From Phaeospirillum tilakii (GTDB taxonomy: Bacteria; Pseudomonadota; Alphaproteobacteria; Rhodospirillales; Magnetospirillaceae): 64,000 nucleotides of DNA. Under the pieces are notes generated by a model, which did no database searches, was not told where the DNA came from, and worked only from the letters and a program-made list of their open reading frames with translations. Position 1 is the stretch's first letter. The number at the start of each line of letters is the position of its first letter. This document shows, one piece after another, positions 28,346 to 36,713 of the stretch. A program made the translations under genes and the position numbers. The stretch spans positions 30,011-94,010 of the forward strand of contig NZ_JBHUIY010000015.1 of NCBI RefSeq assembly GCF_042683125.1. Reading direction: 5' to 3'.

Positions 28346-28540
28346 GCCCGGATCCCCGGATCCTGGTCAACCAACCCCGGTCCGTCCGGCCTGGAGAGCA
28401 AGGGGGATGGTTTTGTCGTTTGATGGGGAGAGGAGATGCTGGGGTGTGGCTTGTTTGATGAGGGTCGATGCATTTGTCGCATAATGTGTATTATGACGAC
28501 GAAACCGAGGGCAGGGCGCGGATCATCGGATCAGCCGCGA
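28346..28540. other. Convergent intergenic gap with AT-rich palindrome
   Basis: Contains the GGATCC repeats near 28351-28364, the dyad CATAATGTGTATTATG (28480-28495) and the motif TTGTCGCATAATG (28474-28486), shared in inverted form with 11.68 kb. No gene or RNA recognised. May include the transcript ends of the two converging genes. Confidence 0.35.
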
Positions 28541-30247
28541 TCACCCCCGGTCGATCGCGTCGCCGCTGGTAATCGGCGGATCGATCTGGTTGCGTTGGTG
28601 AACCAGGGTTCGGGTCACCGTCTCCGCATCAAGACCGGCCGACCGCAGCACCAGCCCGGCCAGTTGCAGGCTGGCCTCGACCGTTTCCGGTACCACCGCG
28701 CTGGCGCCGGCACTGCGCAGGATTTCCTTCTGCGCCAGATCATGGGCCCGGGCGATGATGGTCAATCCCGGCACCGCCTGCCGGATCTGCGCCACCGCCC
28801 GCTCCGCCGTGCGCGGCTTGTTGACGGTGATCACCGCCGCCCGCGCCCGGGCGATCCCGGCCGACCGCAGCACCCCGGGCTGGCCGGCATCGCCATAATA
28901 GACCGGCAGCCCGGCCCCGCGCGCCCGCGCCACCCGGTCGATGTCGAGGTCGAGCGCGATGTAATCGAGCCCATGCTCCTCCAGCGCCCGGGCGATGGTC
29001 CGCCCGCTGCGGCCATAACCGGCGATCACCACATGGCCGCTCTTGTGCTCGGCACCGGGATTGAACAGGTCCGCGGCCGAATGGCTCTTCAGTTTCAGCG
29101 CCAGCCGCCGGCTGATCCCGGCCAGCCCCGGAGTGATCACCATCGACAACGCCACCGCCGCCAGCAGGGTCTGGGCCTGGTCGGCGGACAGCAGATGCAA
29201 TTCATGGGCCCGGCCGAACACCACGAAAGCGAATTCGCCGGTCTGGGCCAGCAACAGGCCGACCCGCAGGGCCTGGATCGCCCCGATCCCCGCCACCACC
29301 CCGCACAGGCCGATCAGCAGCGCCTTGGCCAGCGCCAGCACCACGGTCAGCCCGATCACCCGGTCGAGATGGGCGGCAACGAACGGCAGGTTGATCGACA
29401 TGCCGACGGTGATGAAGAACAGGCCGAGCAGCAGGCCGCGGAACGGCTCGATATCGGCCTCGACCTGATGGCGATAGGAGGAATCCGCCACCATCAGCCC
29501 GGCGAGAAAGGCCCCCAGCGCCATCGACATCCCGGCCTGGGCGGTGGCCCAGCCGACCGCCAGCACCAGCAGCAGATTGGCGGCGGTAAACAGTTCCGGG
29601 GTGCGGATGGTGCCGAGATAGCGATAGCCCGGCCGCAGCACCAGCCGGCCGAGCAGATAGATGCTGAGCACCGCCAGCGCCGCCTTGACCCCGGCCAGCC
29701 CCAGCGCGGTGGCGATCTGCCCGGGCGATTCGGCTAGCAGCGGCAGCAGCACCAGCAGCGGAATCACCACCAGATCCTGGAAGATCAGCACCGCGACGGC
29801 GATGCGGCCGTGATGGCTGACCGCCTCGTTGCGCTCGACCAGGATCGCCAGCACCGTGGCGGTCGAGGAAAAGGACAGGGTCACCCCCACCACCAGCGCC
29901 ACCGGCGGCGCCAGCCCACAGGCCAGCCCGGCCAGGGCAAACACCGCCCCGCAGGCCACCACCTGCAACAGCCCGAGCCCGAAGATCATCCGCCTCAACG
30001 TGCGCAACCGCGCCAGCGGCAGATCGAGCCCGATCGAAAACAGCAGGAACACCACCCCCAGCTCGGCCAGCGGCCGGGTGATCTCGGCCTCGATCGACAC
30101 CGGCCCCGGGGTGTGCGGCCCGAGCGCGATGCCGGCGACCAGATAGCCCAGCACCGAGGGCACCCCCAGGCGCTGGAACAGCGGCACCACCACCACCGCC
30201 CCCGCCAGCAGGCTCAGCACCACCAACTGGGGATCGGTGATCGTCAT
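28541..30247 (-). CDS. Monovalent cation:H+ antiporter, CPA2/Kef type
   Basis: Inner-membrane cation/proton antiporter, 568 aa. About twelve hydrophobic helices fill residues 1-390 (start LVVLSLLAGAVVVVPLFQRL; VVFLLFSIGLDLPL; GVTLSFSSTATVLAIL; FQDLVVIPLLVLLPLL; FFITVGMSINLPF). A cytosolic TrkA-N/RCK domain begins at HVVIAGYGRSGRTIARAL (~residue 405). This is the KefB/YbaL architecture, usually K+/H+ exchange gated by nucleotide binding. No KefF/G ancillary gene is adjacent. Ion specificity cannot be told from the sequence. Confidence 0.92.
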   Translation of the reverse strand: MTITDPQLVVLSLLAGAVVVVPLFQRLGVPSVLGYLVAGIALGPHTPGPVSIEAEITRPLAELGVVFLLFSIGLDLPLARLRTLRRMIFGLGLLQVVACGAVFALAGLACGLAPPVALVVGVTLSFSSTATVLAILVERNEAVSHHGRIAVAVLIFQDLVVIPLLVLLPLLAESPGQIATALGLAGVKAALAVLSIYLLGRLVLRPGYRYLGTIRTPELFTAANLLLVLAVGWATAQAGMSMALGAFLAGLMVADSSYRHQVEADIEPFRGLLLGLFFITVGMSINLPFVAAHLDRVIGLTVVLALAKALLIGLCGVVAGIGAIQALRVGLLLAQTGEFAFVVFGRAHELHLLSADQAQTLLAAVALSMVITPGLAGISRRLALKLKSHSAADLFNPGAEHKSGHVVIAGYGRSGRTIARALEEHGLDYIALDLDIDRVARARGAGLPVYYGDAGQPGVLRSAGIARARAAVITVNKPRTAERAVAQIRQAVPGLTIIARAHDLAQKEILRSAGASAVVPETVEASLQLAGLVLRSAGLDAETVTRTLVHQRNQIDPPITSGDAIDRG

Positions 30248-30303
30248 CGAAGCTCTCTTTCCGTCACCGTCCCGTCCGCCCCCTGCCCTGCCCCGCTCTC
30301 GGT

Positions 30304-31089
30304 TCAGGCCGGGTCGGGCAGCTCCAGCACCATGCCATCATGGGCCGGTTCGACCCCGGGCGGCAATCGGCGCCGCAGGGTCTGGTAATCGAGCCGCGAC
30401 CCCATGTGGGTCAGCACGGTGCGGCGCGGCCGGAAGCGTTCGACCCAGGCCAGCACCTTGCCGACATCGGCATGGGTCGGGTGGGGCTCGTCGACCAGAC
30501 AGCCGACGATCAGCAAATCGAGCCCCTCCAGCGCCGGCAGCGATTCTTCGGGGAATTCGACCACGTCGGTGCAATAGGCGGCATCGCCGATCCGCAGCCC
30601 GAGCGAGCGGCAATAGCCGTGATCCTGATCGATCGGCCGCACGGTCAGGTTGCCGACCTCAAACGGCCCCGCGACGATGCGGGGCTCCAGCATCGGCCGG
30701 TAGATCACCCCCTGATAGCCGGGATCGAGCGGCTCGAAGGCATAGCCGAACCGCTCGCGCGCGGTGGCCAGCATCTCGGCGCTGCCCCAGGCCGGCAGGA
30801 ACGCGCGGGTGACGCGGTTGATCTCGCGCAGATCGTCGAGCCCGTGCAGATGGTCGGCATGGTCGTGGGTCCACACCACCGCGTCGAGCCGCCGCACCCC
30901 GGCATCGAGCAACTGGGCGCGCAGATCGGGGGGCGTATCGACCAGCAGCCGGGTGCCGGCGGCGCTTTCGACCAGGATCGCGGCGCGGCGGCGGCGGTTG
31001 CGGTCCTCGTTGGGATCGCACCGCCCCCACCCCGCCGAAATCCCCGGCACCCCCGCCGCGCCGCCGCAGCCGAGAATGGTGATCCTCAT
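30304..31089 (-). CDS. MBL-fold metallohydrolase (PhnP-like phosphodiesterase family)
   Basis: 261 aa metallo-beta-lactamase fold. Starts MRITILGCGGAAGVPGISAGWG, followed by the metal motif VVWTHDHADHLHGLDDL (HxHxDH), CTDVVEFPEE with a further ligand, and LTHMGSRLDY at the C-terminus. Relatives include PhnP cyclic-phosphate phosphodiesterase and similar enzymes of unknown substrate. The ATG overlaps the tatD stop (ATGA). The tmk-holB-metG-tatD-this gene order is widespread in alphaproteobacteria. Substrate unknown. Confidence 0.85.
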   Translation of the reverse strand: MRITILGCGGAAGVPGISAGWGRCDPNEDRNRRRRAAILVESAAGTRLLVDTPPDLRAQLLDAGVRRLDAVVWTHDHADHLHGLDDLREINRVTRAFLPAWGSAEMLATARERFGYAFEPLDPGYQGVIYRPMLEPRIVAGPFEVGNLTVRPIDQDHGYCRSLGLRIGDAAYCTDVVEFPEESLPALEGLDLLIVGCLVDEPHPTHADVGKVLAWVERFRPRRTVLTHMGSRLDYQTLRRRLPPGVEPAHDGMVLELPDPA

Positions 31090-31859
31090 CCCGCCACCCG
31101 GGGGAACAGGCGGTGGAAATTGGCGGTGGTGGCCTCGGCCAGCGCGGCGGGGGAAACCCCCTTCAGCTCGGCCAGCCGGGCGGCGGTCAGGGCGACATAG
31201 GCCGGTTCGTTGCGCTTGCCGCGATGGGGAATCGGGGCGAGATAGGGGGCGTCGGTCTCGACCAGCAGCCGGTCGAGCGGCACGGCGGCGAAGGTCTCGC
31301 GCAGCGCCTCGGCGGTCTTGAAGGTCATGATCCCCGAGGCGGACAGGTAAAAACCGAGCTTCAGCATCCGTTCCGCCAGGGCCGGGCCGCCGCTGAAACA
31401 ATGGATCACCGCCCCGAACGGGCCCAGGGCGCTCTCCTCTTCCAGGATCGCGGCGGTGTCCTCGTCGGCATCGCGGGTATGCACCACCAGCGGCAGGCCG
31501 CTCTGGCGGGCGGCGGCGATATGGGCGCGGAACGCCGCCCGCTGCGCCTCGCGCGGGCTCTTGTCGTAGTAATAATCGAGGCCGGTCTCGCCCAGGCCGA
31601 CCACCTTGGGATGGTCGGCCAGCGCCAGCAGCCGCTCGGCCGTCGCCTCCTCGTTGCCGGCCTCGTGCGGATGCAGGCCGACGGTGCAATAGACCGAGGC
31701 AAAGCGTTCCGCCACCGCCAGCACCGCCGCGTGGCGCGACAGGTGGGTGCCGATGCTCAGCATCAGCCCGATTCCGGCCCGCTCCGCCCGCGCCACCACC
31801 TCGTCCAGTTCGGCGGCGAAATCGGGAAAATCGAGATGGCAATGGCTGTCGACCAGCAT
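31086..31859 (-). CDS. tatD: TatD-family metal-dependent deoxyribonuclease
   Basis: Cytoplasmic TIM-barrel nuclease, 257 aa, YcfH/TatD size. Metal and active-site motifs in order: VDSHCHLDFPDF (HxH), GLGETGLDYYYD (Glu), LPLVVHTRDAD (His), VIHCFSGGP (His), LVETDAPYLAP (Asp). Sits between metG and the MBL-fold gene, separated from metG by a hairpin repeat unit and coupled to the MBL gene by ATGA. Sequence cannot say whether it acts in DNA repair, apoptosis-like DNA decay or tRNA quality control. Confidence 0.93.
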   Translation of the reverse strand: MLVDSHCHLDFPDFAAELDEVVARAERAGIGLMLSIGTHLSRHAAVLAVAERFASVYCTVGLHPHEAGNEEATAERLLALADHPKVVGLGETGLDYYYDKSPREAQRAAFRAHIAAARQSGLPLVVHTRDADEDTAAILEEESALGPFGAVIHCFSGGPALAERMLKLGFYLSASGIMTFKTAEALRETFAAVPLDRLLVETDAPYLAPIPHRGKRNEPAYVALTAARLAELKGVSPAALAEATTANFHRLFPRVAG

Positions 31860-31879
31860 GGCACCAACCCCTTGATTGC

Positions 31880-31921
31880 GTGGGCGCCGCCCACACCCGC
31901 CAAGGGCCGCAAGGCCCTTGG
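31880..31921 (+). repeat. Hairpin repeat unit between metG and tatD (copy 5)
   Basis: GTGGGC-GCC-GCCCAC (31880-31894) followed by CCAAGGGCC-GCAA-GGCCCTTGG (31900-31921), then TTTTT at 31932 that runs into the metG stop codon (TAA on the minus strand). Lies inside a co-directional operon, so it may attenuate rather than end transcription. Confidence 0.78.
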
Positions 31922-31934
31922 AACCCGTTGCTTT

Positions 31935-33488
31935 TTAAGGCGTTTCCGGCTCGACGAAGCGGGGGAACACCCCCTGCGGCGCCGGCAGGGGGGTGCCGGC
32001 GGTCAGGCGGCCGGTGGGACCGAAGCGGTCGAACCCCCTGCCCTGCTCCGCCACCCCGACCTGATCGAGCAGCCGCCCGGCCGAGGTCGGCATGAAGGGT
32101 TGCAGCAGGGTGGCGACGGCGCGGATGGTCTCGGCCAGCACGTACAGCACGGTCTGCATCCGCGCCGGGTCGGTCTTGCGCAGGGTCCACGGCGCCTGAC
32201 GATCGACATAGACGTTGGCGGCGCGGATCACCACCCAGATCGCCTCGAGGCCCTCGTGGAAGGCCTGGCGGTCGATCGCGTCGCGCAGGGTGGCCAGCAG
32301 CGCGTCGGCGGCGCCGAGCAAGGCGTGGTCGTCGTCGGTGAAATCGGGCTGGGGGGTGGGGACCACCCCGCCGCAATTCTTGGCGATCATCGACAGCACC
32401 CGCTGGGCGAGGTTGCCGAGATCGTTGGCGAGTTCGCTGTTGATGCGGCCGATCATCGCCTTGTGGCTGAAATCGCCGTCATTGCCGAACGGCACCTCGC
32501 GCAGCACGAAGAAGCGGAACGGATCGAGCCCGTAGGTGTCGATCAGCGCCAGCGGATCGATCACGTTGCCGAGCGACTTCGAGATCTTCTGCCCCTCGTT
32601 GGTCCACCAGCCATGAGCGAACACGCGGCGCGGCGGCTCCAGCCCGGCGGCCATCAGCAGCGCCGGCCAGTAGACGGCGTGGAAGCGCAGGATGTCCTTG
32701 CCGACGACATGATGGACCACCGGCCAGAACCGCTCGAACAGCGCGCCGCCGGCCGGATAGCCGACCGCGGTCATATAGTTGGTCAGGGCGTCGATCCACA
32801 CATACATGATGTGTTTTTCGTCGCCCGGCACCGGGATGCCCCATTTGAAGCTGGTGCGCGACACCGACAGGTCCTGCAACCCGCCCTTGACGAAGCTGAT
32901 CACCTCGTTGCGGCGCGAGGCCGGCGCCACCGCGTCGGGATTGGCCTCGTACCAGTCGAGCAGGCGCTGCTGCCACGCCGACAGGCGGAAGAAGTAGCTC
33001 GGCTCCTTGACCCATTCGACCGGGGCGCCGGTGGGGGCGAGGCGGCTGCCGTTGGGGCCGGCGACCAGTTCGTCCTCGCCGTAGAACGCCTCGTCGCGCA
33101 CCGCGTACCAGCCCTCGTAATGGCCGAGGGTGATTTCGCCGCGCTCGACCAGGGTGGTCCACAGCGCCTCGCAGGCGGCATGATGGCGCGGCTCGGTGGT
33201 GCGGATGAAATCGTCGTTGCTGGCGCCGAGCCGGGCGGCGAGGTCGCGGAAATTGGCCGAATTGAGATCGGCCAGCGCCTGCGGGGTGATCCCCGCCGCC
33301 TCGGCCGATTTCTCGACCTTCTGACCGTGTTCGTCGGTGCCGGTCAGGAAGCGGACATCGAACCCGTCGAGCCGCTTGAAGCGGGCCAGCACGTCGCAGG
33401 CGACGGTGGTGTAGGCATGGCCGATATGGGGCTTGTCGTTGACATAATAGATCGGCGTCGTGACGTAAAAAGCCTTGGCCCCGGTCAT
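31935..33488 (-). CDS. metG: Methionyl-tRNA synthetase
   Basis: Class I synthetase, 517 aa, the short form without the C-terminal tRNA-binding (Arc1p-like) domain. HIGH motif in NDKPHIGHAYTT, KMSKS-type loop GQKISKSLGN, signature GTDEHGQKVEKSA, and WIDALTNYMTAVGYPAGG. The anticodon-binding helical domain is in the last ~150 residues. Located 48 bases after holB and ahead of tatD, matching the common alphaproteobacterial order. Confidence 0.97.
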   Translation of the reverse strand: MTGAKAFYVTTPIYYVNDKPHIGHAYTTVACDVLARFKRLDGFDVRFLTGTDEHGQKVEKSAEAAGITPQALADLNSANFRDLAARLGASNDDFIRTTEPRHHAACEALWTTLVERGEITLGHYEGWYAVRDEAFYGEDELVAGPNGSRLAPTGAPVEWVKEPSYFFRLSAWQQRLLDWYEANPDAVAPASRRNEVISFVKGGLQDLSVSRTSFKWGIPVPGDEKHIMYVWIDALTNYMTAVGYPAGGALFERFWPVVHHVVGKDILRFHAVYWPALLMAAGLEPPRRVFAHGWWTNEGQKISKSLGNVIDPLALIDTYGLDPFRFFVLREVPFGNDGDFSHKAMIGRINSELANDLGNLAQRVLSMIAKNCGGVVPTPQPDFTDDDHALLGAADALLATLRDAIDRQAFHEGLEAIWVVIRAANVYVDRQAPWTLRKTDPARMQTVLYVLAETIRAVATLLQPFMPTSAGRLLDQVGVAEQGRGFDRFGPTGRLTAGTPLPAPQGVFPRFVEPETP

Positions 33489-33536
33489 CGGCGGTCCTCC
33501 GTCCTTGGGTGGAGCGGACGCCGCCCCGGCGGCCCG

Positions 33537-34643
33537 CTAGCCGGCCGCGCGACGCGCGAGTCGCTCCACGGTGAGAAAAGCCCCCAGCACCACCTGCTTG
33601 CGGTCAAGATAGACCGCTTCGGCGCGGGCGAAGAGAAGGCTGATCTTTTCCCACACCTCCAGCCATTGATCAAGGCTGGCCGCCGCATGCAGCCGTCCCA
33701 TCAGGGCCGCTTCGCCCGCCACCACCTCGCCGCCCGGCTCGGGCCCGGCCGCGCCGGCCCGCACCAGCCGGGCCAGCCACCAGCCGAACAGTTCGGTAAC
33801 GGTGGCGTACAATTCGCCGGCCTCGGGCCGGGCCATCCGGTCGGCGAAGCCATGCAGCGCCGGCAGGTCGAGCCGGGGCAGCCCGGCCAGCAGCCCGACC
33901 ATCTCGCGATAGAGATCAAGCCCGCCCCCGGCGGCGAGGCCGAGGGCGCGGCCGATGCTGCCCTCCCCCAGCCGGGCCAGGGCGCGGCGGTCGGCCTCGG
34001 CCAGTTCGGGATGGGCACGGCCGAGCAGATCCTCGACCAGCGGCTCGGCCAGCGGCCGCAGGGTCAGCCGGCGGCAGCGCGAACGGATGGTCGGCAGCAG
34101 CCGCCCGGGCGAATGCGCCACCAGCAGCAGCAGGGCGTTGCGCGGCGGCTCCTCCAGCACCTTCAGCACCGCGTTGGCGGCGTTGCGGTTCATCTCGTCG
34201 GCGGCGTCGATGATCACGATCCGCCAGCCGCCCTCGGCCGGGGTCAGGGCCAGGAAGGCGCCGACCCCCCGGGCGTCCTCGACCACGATTTCGCTGCGCA
34301 ACTTGGTCTGGCGGTCGTCGCTCCAGCCGCGCTCGACGATTTCGAGGTCGGCATGGCCGCGCGCGGCGATGCGGCGGAACACCGGATGCTCGGGCGAAAT
34401 CGCCAGCGTCGCGGGCGGCGGCGCCGGCCCGAACAGGCCGTCCCCCTGCCCCACCCCGCCGCCGCCGGCCAGGATGAAGCGGGCCAGCCGATAAGCCAGG
34501 GTGGCCTTGCCGATCCCGCGCGGCCCGCAAATCAGCCAGGCGGAGGGAAACCGCCCCGAGGCCCAGGCCTCAAGCAGGGTCCGCTCGGCCGCCTCGTGCC
34601 CGAGCAGCAGTTCGGCGGCGCGCGGGGGCGCCAGCGCGCTCAC
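33537..34643 (-). CDS. holB: DNA polymerase III delta-prime subunit
   Basis: Clamp-loader subunit, 368 aa. AAA+ fold with Walker A-like WLICGPRGIGKATLAYRLAR (~residues 39-58), Walker B-region VIIDAADEMNRNAANA, and SRC motif TIRSRCRRL. GTG start at 34643 overlaps the tmk stop (GTGA), and the conserved LLLGHEAAERTLLEA begins right after it. Fits the tmk-holB pairing known in many bacteria. Confidence 0.92.
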   Translation of the reverse strand: MSALAPPRAAELLLGHEAAERTLLEAWASGRFPSAWLICGPRGIGKATLAYRLARFILAGGGGVGQGDGLFGPAPPPATLAISPEHPVFRRIAARGHADLEIVERGWSDDRQTKLRSEIVVEDARGVGAFLALTPAEGGWRIVIIDAADEMNRNAANAVLKVLEEPPRNALLLLVAHSPGRLLPTIRSRCRRLTLRPLAEPLVEDLLGRAHPELAEADRRALARLGEGSIGRALGLAAGGGLDLYREMVGLLAGLPRLDLPALHGFADRMARPEAGELYATVTELFGWWLARLVRAGAAGPEPGGEVVAGEAALMGRLHAAASLDQWLEVWEKISLLFARAEAVYLDRKQVVLGAFLTVERLARRAAG

Positions 34644-35269
34644 GCCGGCGGCTCCAGCCGGGCCTCGACCGTTTCCAGCACCGCCCGATGCACCGCCGCG
34701 ACCGGCTGGGCGGCGTCGATCACCGCGCAGCGCCTGGGCTGGGCGGCGGCAATGCCGAGAAAGCCCTGGCGCAGCCGCTGGTGAAAATCGAGCCCCATCC
34801 GCTCGTAGCGATCCTCGCCGCCGCCGCGATGCCCGGCCCGGCGCAACCCGTCCTCGACCGGCAGGTCGAGAATCAGGGTCAGGTCGGGGGCGAAGCGGCC
34901 GACGGCCAGACGGTAGAGGGTGCCGATCAGCTCGGGATCGAGGCCATGGCCGAAGCCCTGATAGGCCAGGGTCGAATCGGCGAAACGGTCGCTGATCACC
35001 CAGGCGCCGCGTTCCAGCGCCGGCCACACCGTGGCGCGCAGATGGTCGCGCCGCGCCGCGAAATGCAGCAGCGCCTCGGTCACCCCGTCCCAGCGCCCGG
35101 TGTCGCCCGACACCAGCAGCGCCCGGATCGCTTCCGCCCCGGGCGAGCCGCCCGGCTCGCGGGTGGTGACCACCTCCAGCCCGCGCGCGCGCAACGCCTC
35201 GGCCAGCAATGCGGTCTGGGTCGATTTGCCGCCGCCCTCGCCGCCTTCGAAGGTGATGAACCGCCCCAA
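34640..35269 (-). CDS. tmk: Thymidylate kinase
   Basis: Phosphorylates dTMP to dTDP. 209 aa. P-loop FITFEGGEGGGKSTQT at the N-terminus, the DR(Y/F) motif WVISDRFADSTLAYQGFG, REPGGSPGAEAIR, and the lid region AGHRGGGEDRYERM. The best start is a TTG at 35269: GGAGG lies six bases upstream and the first coded residues GRFITFEGG match the family start. No ATG or GTG exists near it. Stop overlaps the holB start. A block of stacked hairpins separates it from the carboxypeptidase gene upstream. Confidence 0.93.
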   Translation of the reverse strand: MGRFITFEGGEGGGKSTQTALLAEALRARGLEVVTTREPGGSPGAEAIRALLVSGDTGRWDGVTEALLHFAARRDHLRATVWPALERGAWVISDRFADSTLAYQGFGHGLDPELIGTLYRLAVGRFAPDLTLILDLPVEDGLRRAGHRGGGEDRYERMGLDFHQRLRQGFLGIAAAQPRRCAVIDAAQPVAAVHRAVLETVEARLEPPA

Positions 35270-35292
35270 ACCTGTCCTCCGCTCAATCAAAA

Positions 35293-35447
35293 GCGGGCTG
35301 CCGCCCGCGCCCGCTTGGAGGCTGGCGCCTCCAAACCTCCCCCTTTTTCGAAAAAGAAGGGGGTCCGGGGCATCGCCCCGGGCGGGCTCGCGGGCGGCAG
35401 CCCGCGCAGTGTGTTTACGCGCGCGAGGCGCGCGGGCGGCAGCCCGC
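35293..35447. repeat. Stacked hairpin cluster between the carboxypeptidase gene and tmk
   Basis: At least six hairpins in 155 bp: GCGGGC-TGCC-GCCCGC (35293-35308), TTGGAGGC-TGGC-GCCTCCAA (35315-35334), an imperfect CCCCCTT/AAGGGGG stem (35338-35363), CCGGGGC-ATC-GCCCCGG (35365-35381), CGCGGGC-GGCA-GCCCGCG (35389-35406), GCGCGC-GAG-GCGCGC (35419-35433) and GCGGGC-GGCA-GCCCGC (35432-35447). The GCGGGC-type hairpin occurs twice direct and once inverted. Confidence 0.75.
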
Positions 35448-35451
35448 CAGC

Positions 35452-36642
35452 TTACTTCGGCGCGCTGGAGAACGCGTTGCCGATGGTTTCGATGATCCGG
35501 CCGCCGAAGCCGAGCCGGGCGACGTCGGCCCCGGCCACCAGCGGCGCCTCGATCGGGGCGGCGAGACCGGGGGCGGTGACCACCAGCTTGCCGACCGGGG
35601 TGCCGGCCTTGATCGGGGCCGGGATCGGGCCGGTGAACACCACCGACACCTTCATCTCGGCGCGGGCGCGGCGCGGCAGGGTCACGCCGAGATCGGTCTG
35701 GGCCACCAGCGGCACGGTATGGGACTGGCCCATCCACACCGGGGCGTCGGGCACCACGGTTTCGCCGGCATGGAACAGCGGGTAGCGGTCCCATTCGCGG
35801 AAGGCCCATTCGGCCAGCCGGCGGGATTCGTCGGCGCGCTGCTGCATCGAGGTCATGCCGTTCAGCACCATCACGATCCGGCGCTCGCCGCGCTTGACCG
35901 AGGCGACCAGACCGAAGCCGCCGGCCTGGGTGTGGCCGGTCTTGAGGCCATCGGCGCCGGGAGTGCCGCCGCCGCCGGCGCTGGTGTAGAGCAGCGGGTT
36001 GCGGTTGCCCTGCTTGATGCCGTTGAAGGTGAATTCCATCTGGCTGAACAGCGGATAGTAATCCGGGAAATCGCCGATCAGGTGGCGGGAGAGGGTCGCG
36101 AGATCGCGCGCGGTCATCAGATGTTCGGGGTCGGGCCAGCCGCTGGCGTTGCGGAAGGTCGAATGGGTCATGCCGAGCTGACGGGCGCGGCGGGTCATCG
36201 CCTCGGCGAAGGCCTCCTCGCTGCCGGAATAGGCTTCGGCCAGCACCGAACAGGCATCGTTGCCGGACTGGATCACCACGCCCTTCAGCAGGTCATCGAC
36301 GCTGACCGAGGAATGGACCGGCAGGAACATCAGCGACCCTTCGGTCTTGTAATGCCGCTTCCACGCGGATTCCGACACCGGCAGCATGTCGGTCGGTTTC
36401 CACGCCCCGCTCTTCAGCTTTTCGAACACCATGAACACCGTCATCAATTTGCTCATCGATGACGGGGCCATCAGTTCGTCGGCATTCTTCTCCAGCAGCA
36501 CGGTGCCGGTGTCGAAATCGATGACGATCGCCTGACGGGCGGGGGTTTCGATCGACTGGGCGGACGCGGCCGAAGCCCAGGCGAGGCAGGCGGCGACCAG
36601 GGCCACCAACAGCGGCCGGCGGAACAGCGGGGATGTCTTCAA
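35452..36642 (-). CDS. D-alanyl-D-alanine carboxypeptidase (PBP5/DacF type)
   Basis: Trims the terminal D-Ala from peptidoglycan pentapeptides in the periplasm. 396 aa. Signal peptide residues 1-28 (LLVALVAACLAWASAASA). Active-site motifs: SxxK in APSSMSKLMTVF, SxN in IQSGNDACSVLAE, KTG in GADGLKTGHT. After the transpeptidase domain comes the PBP5 C-terminal beta domain, ending in an amphipathic anchor-like helix (GGRIIETIGNAF). Upstream genes rlpA and mltB on the same strand also act on peptidoglycan. Confidence 0.94.
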   Translation of the reverse strand: MKTSPLFRRPLLVALVAACLAWASAASAQSIETPARQAIVIDFDTGTVLLEKNADELMAPSSMSKLMTVFMVFEKLKSGAWKPTDMLPVSESAWKRHYKTEGSLMFLPVHSSVSVDDLLKGVVIQSGNDACSVLAEAYSGSEEAFAEAMTRRARQLGMTHSTFRNASGWPDPEHLMTARDLATLSRHLIGDFPDYYPLFSQMEFTFNGIKQGNRNPLLYTSAGGGGTPGADGLKTGHTQAGGFGLVASVKRGERRIVMVLNGMTSMQQRADESRRLAEWAFREWDRYPLFHAGETVVPDAPVWMGQSHTVPLVAQTDLGVTLPRRARAEMKVSVVFTGPIPAPIKAGTPVGKLVVTAPGLAAPIEAPLVAGADVARLGFGGRIIETIGNAFSSAPK

Positions 36643-36713
36643 CGTCTTCGACCTGTCAGTTGCGAAAGAAAGCCGGGAACCGGCGGCGGAAACGGGACGG
36701 CCGGGGGCGGGGC

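Noticed and set aside
31113..34784. A 1,223-codon plus-strand open frame opposite tatD, metG and holB
   Set aside because: Antisense to three recognisable genes; composition is that of a shadow frame.
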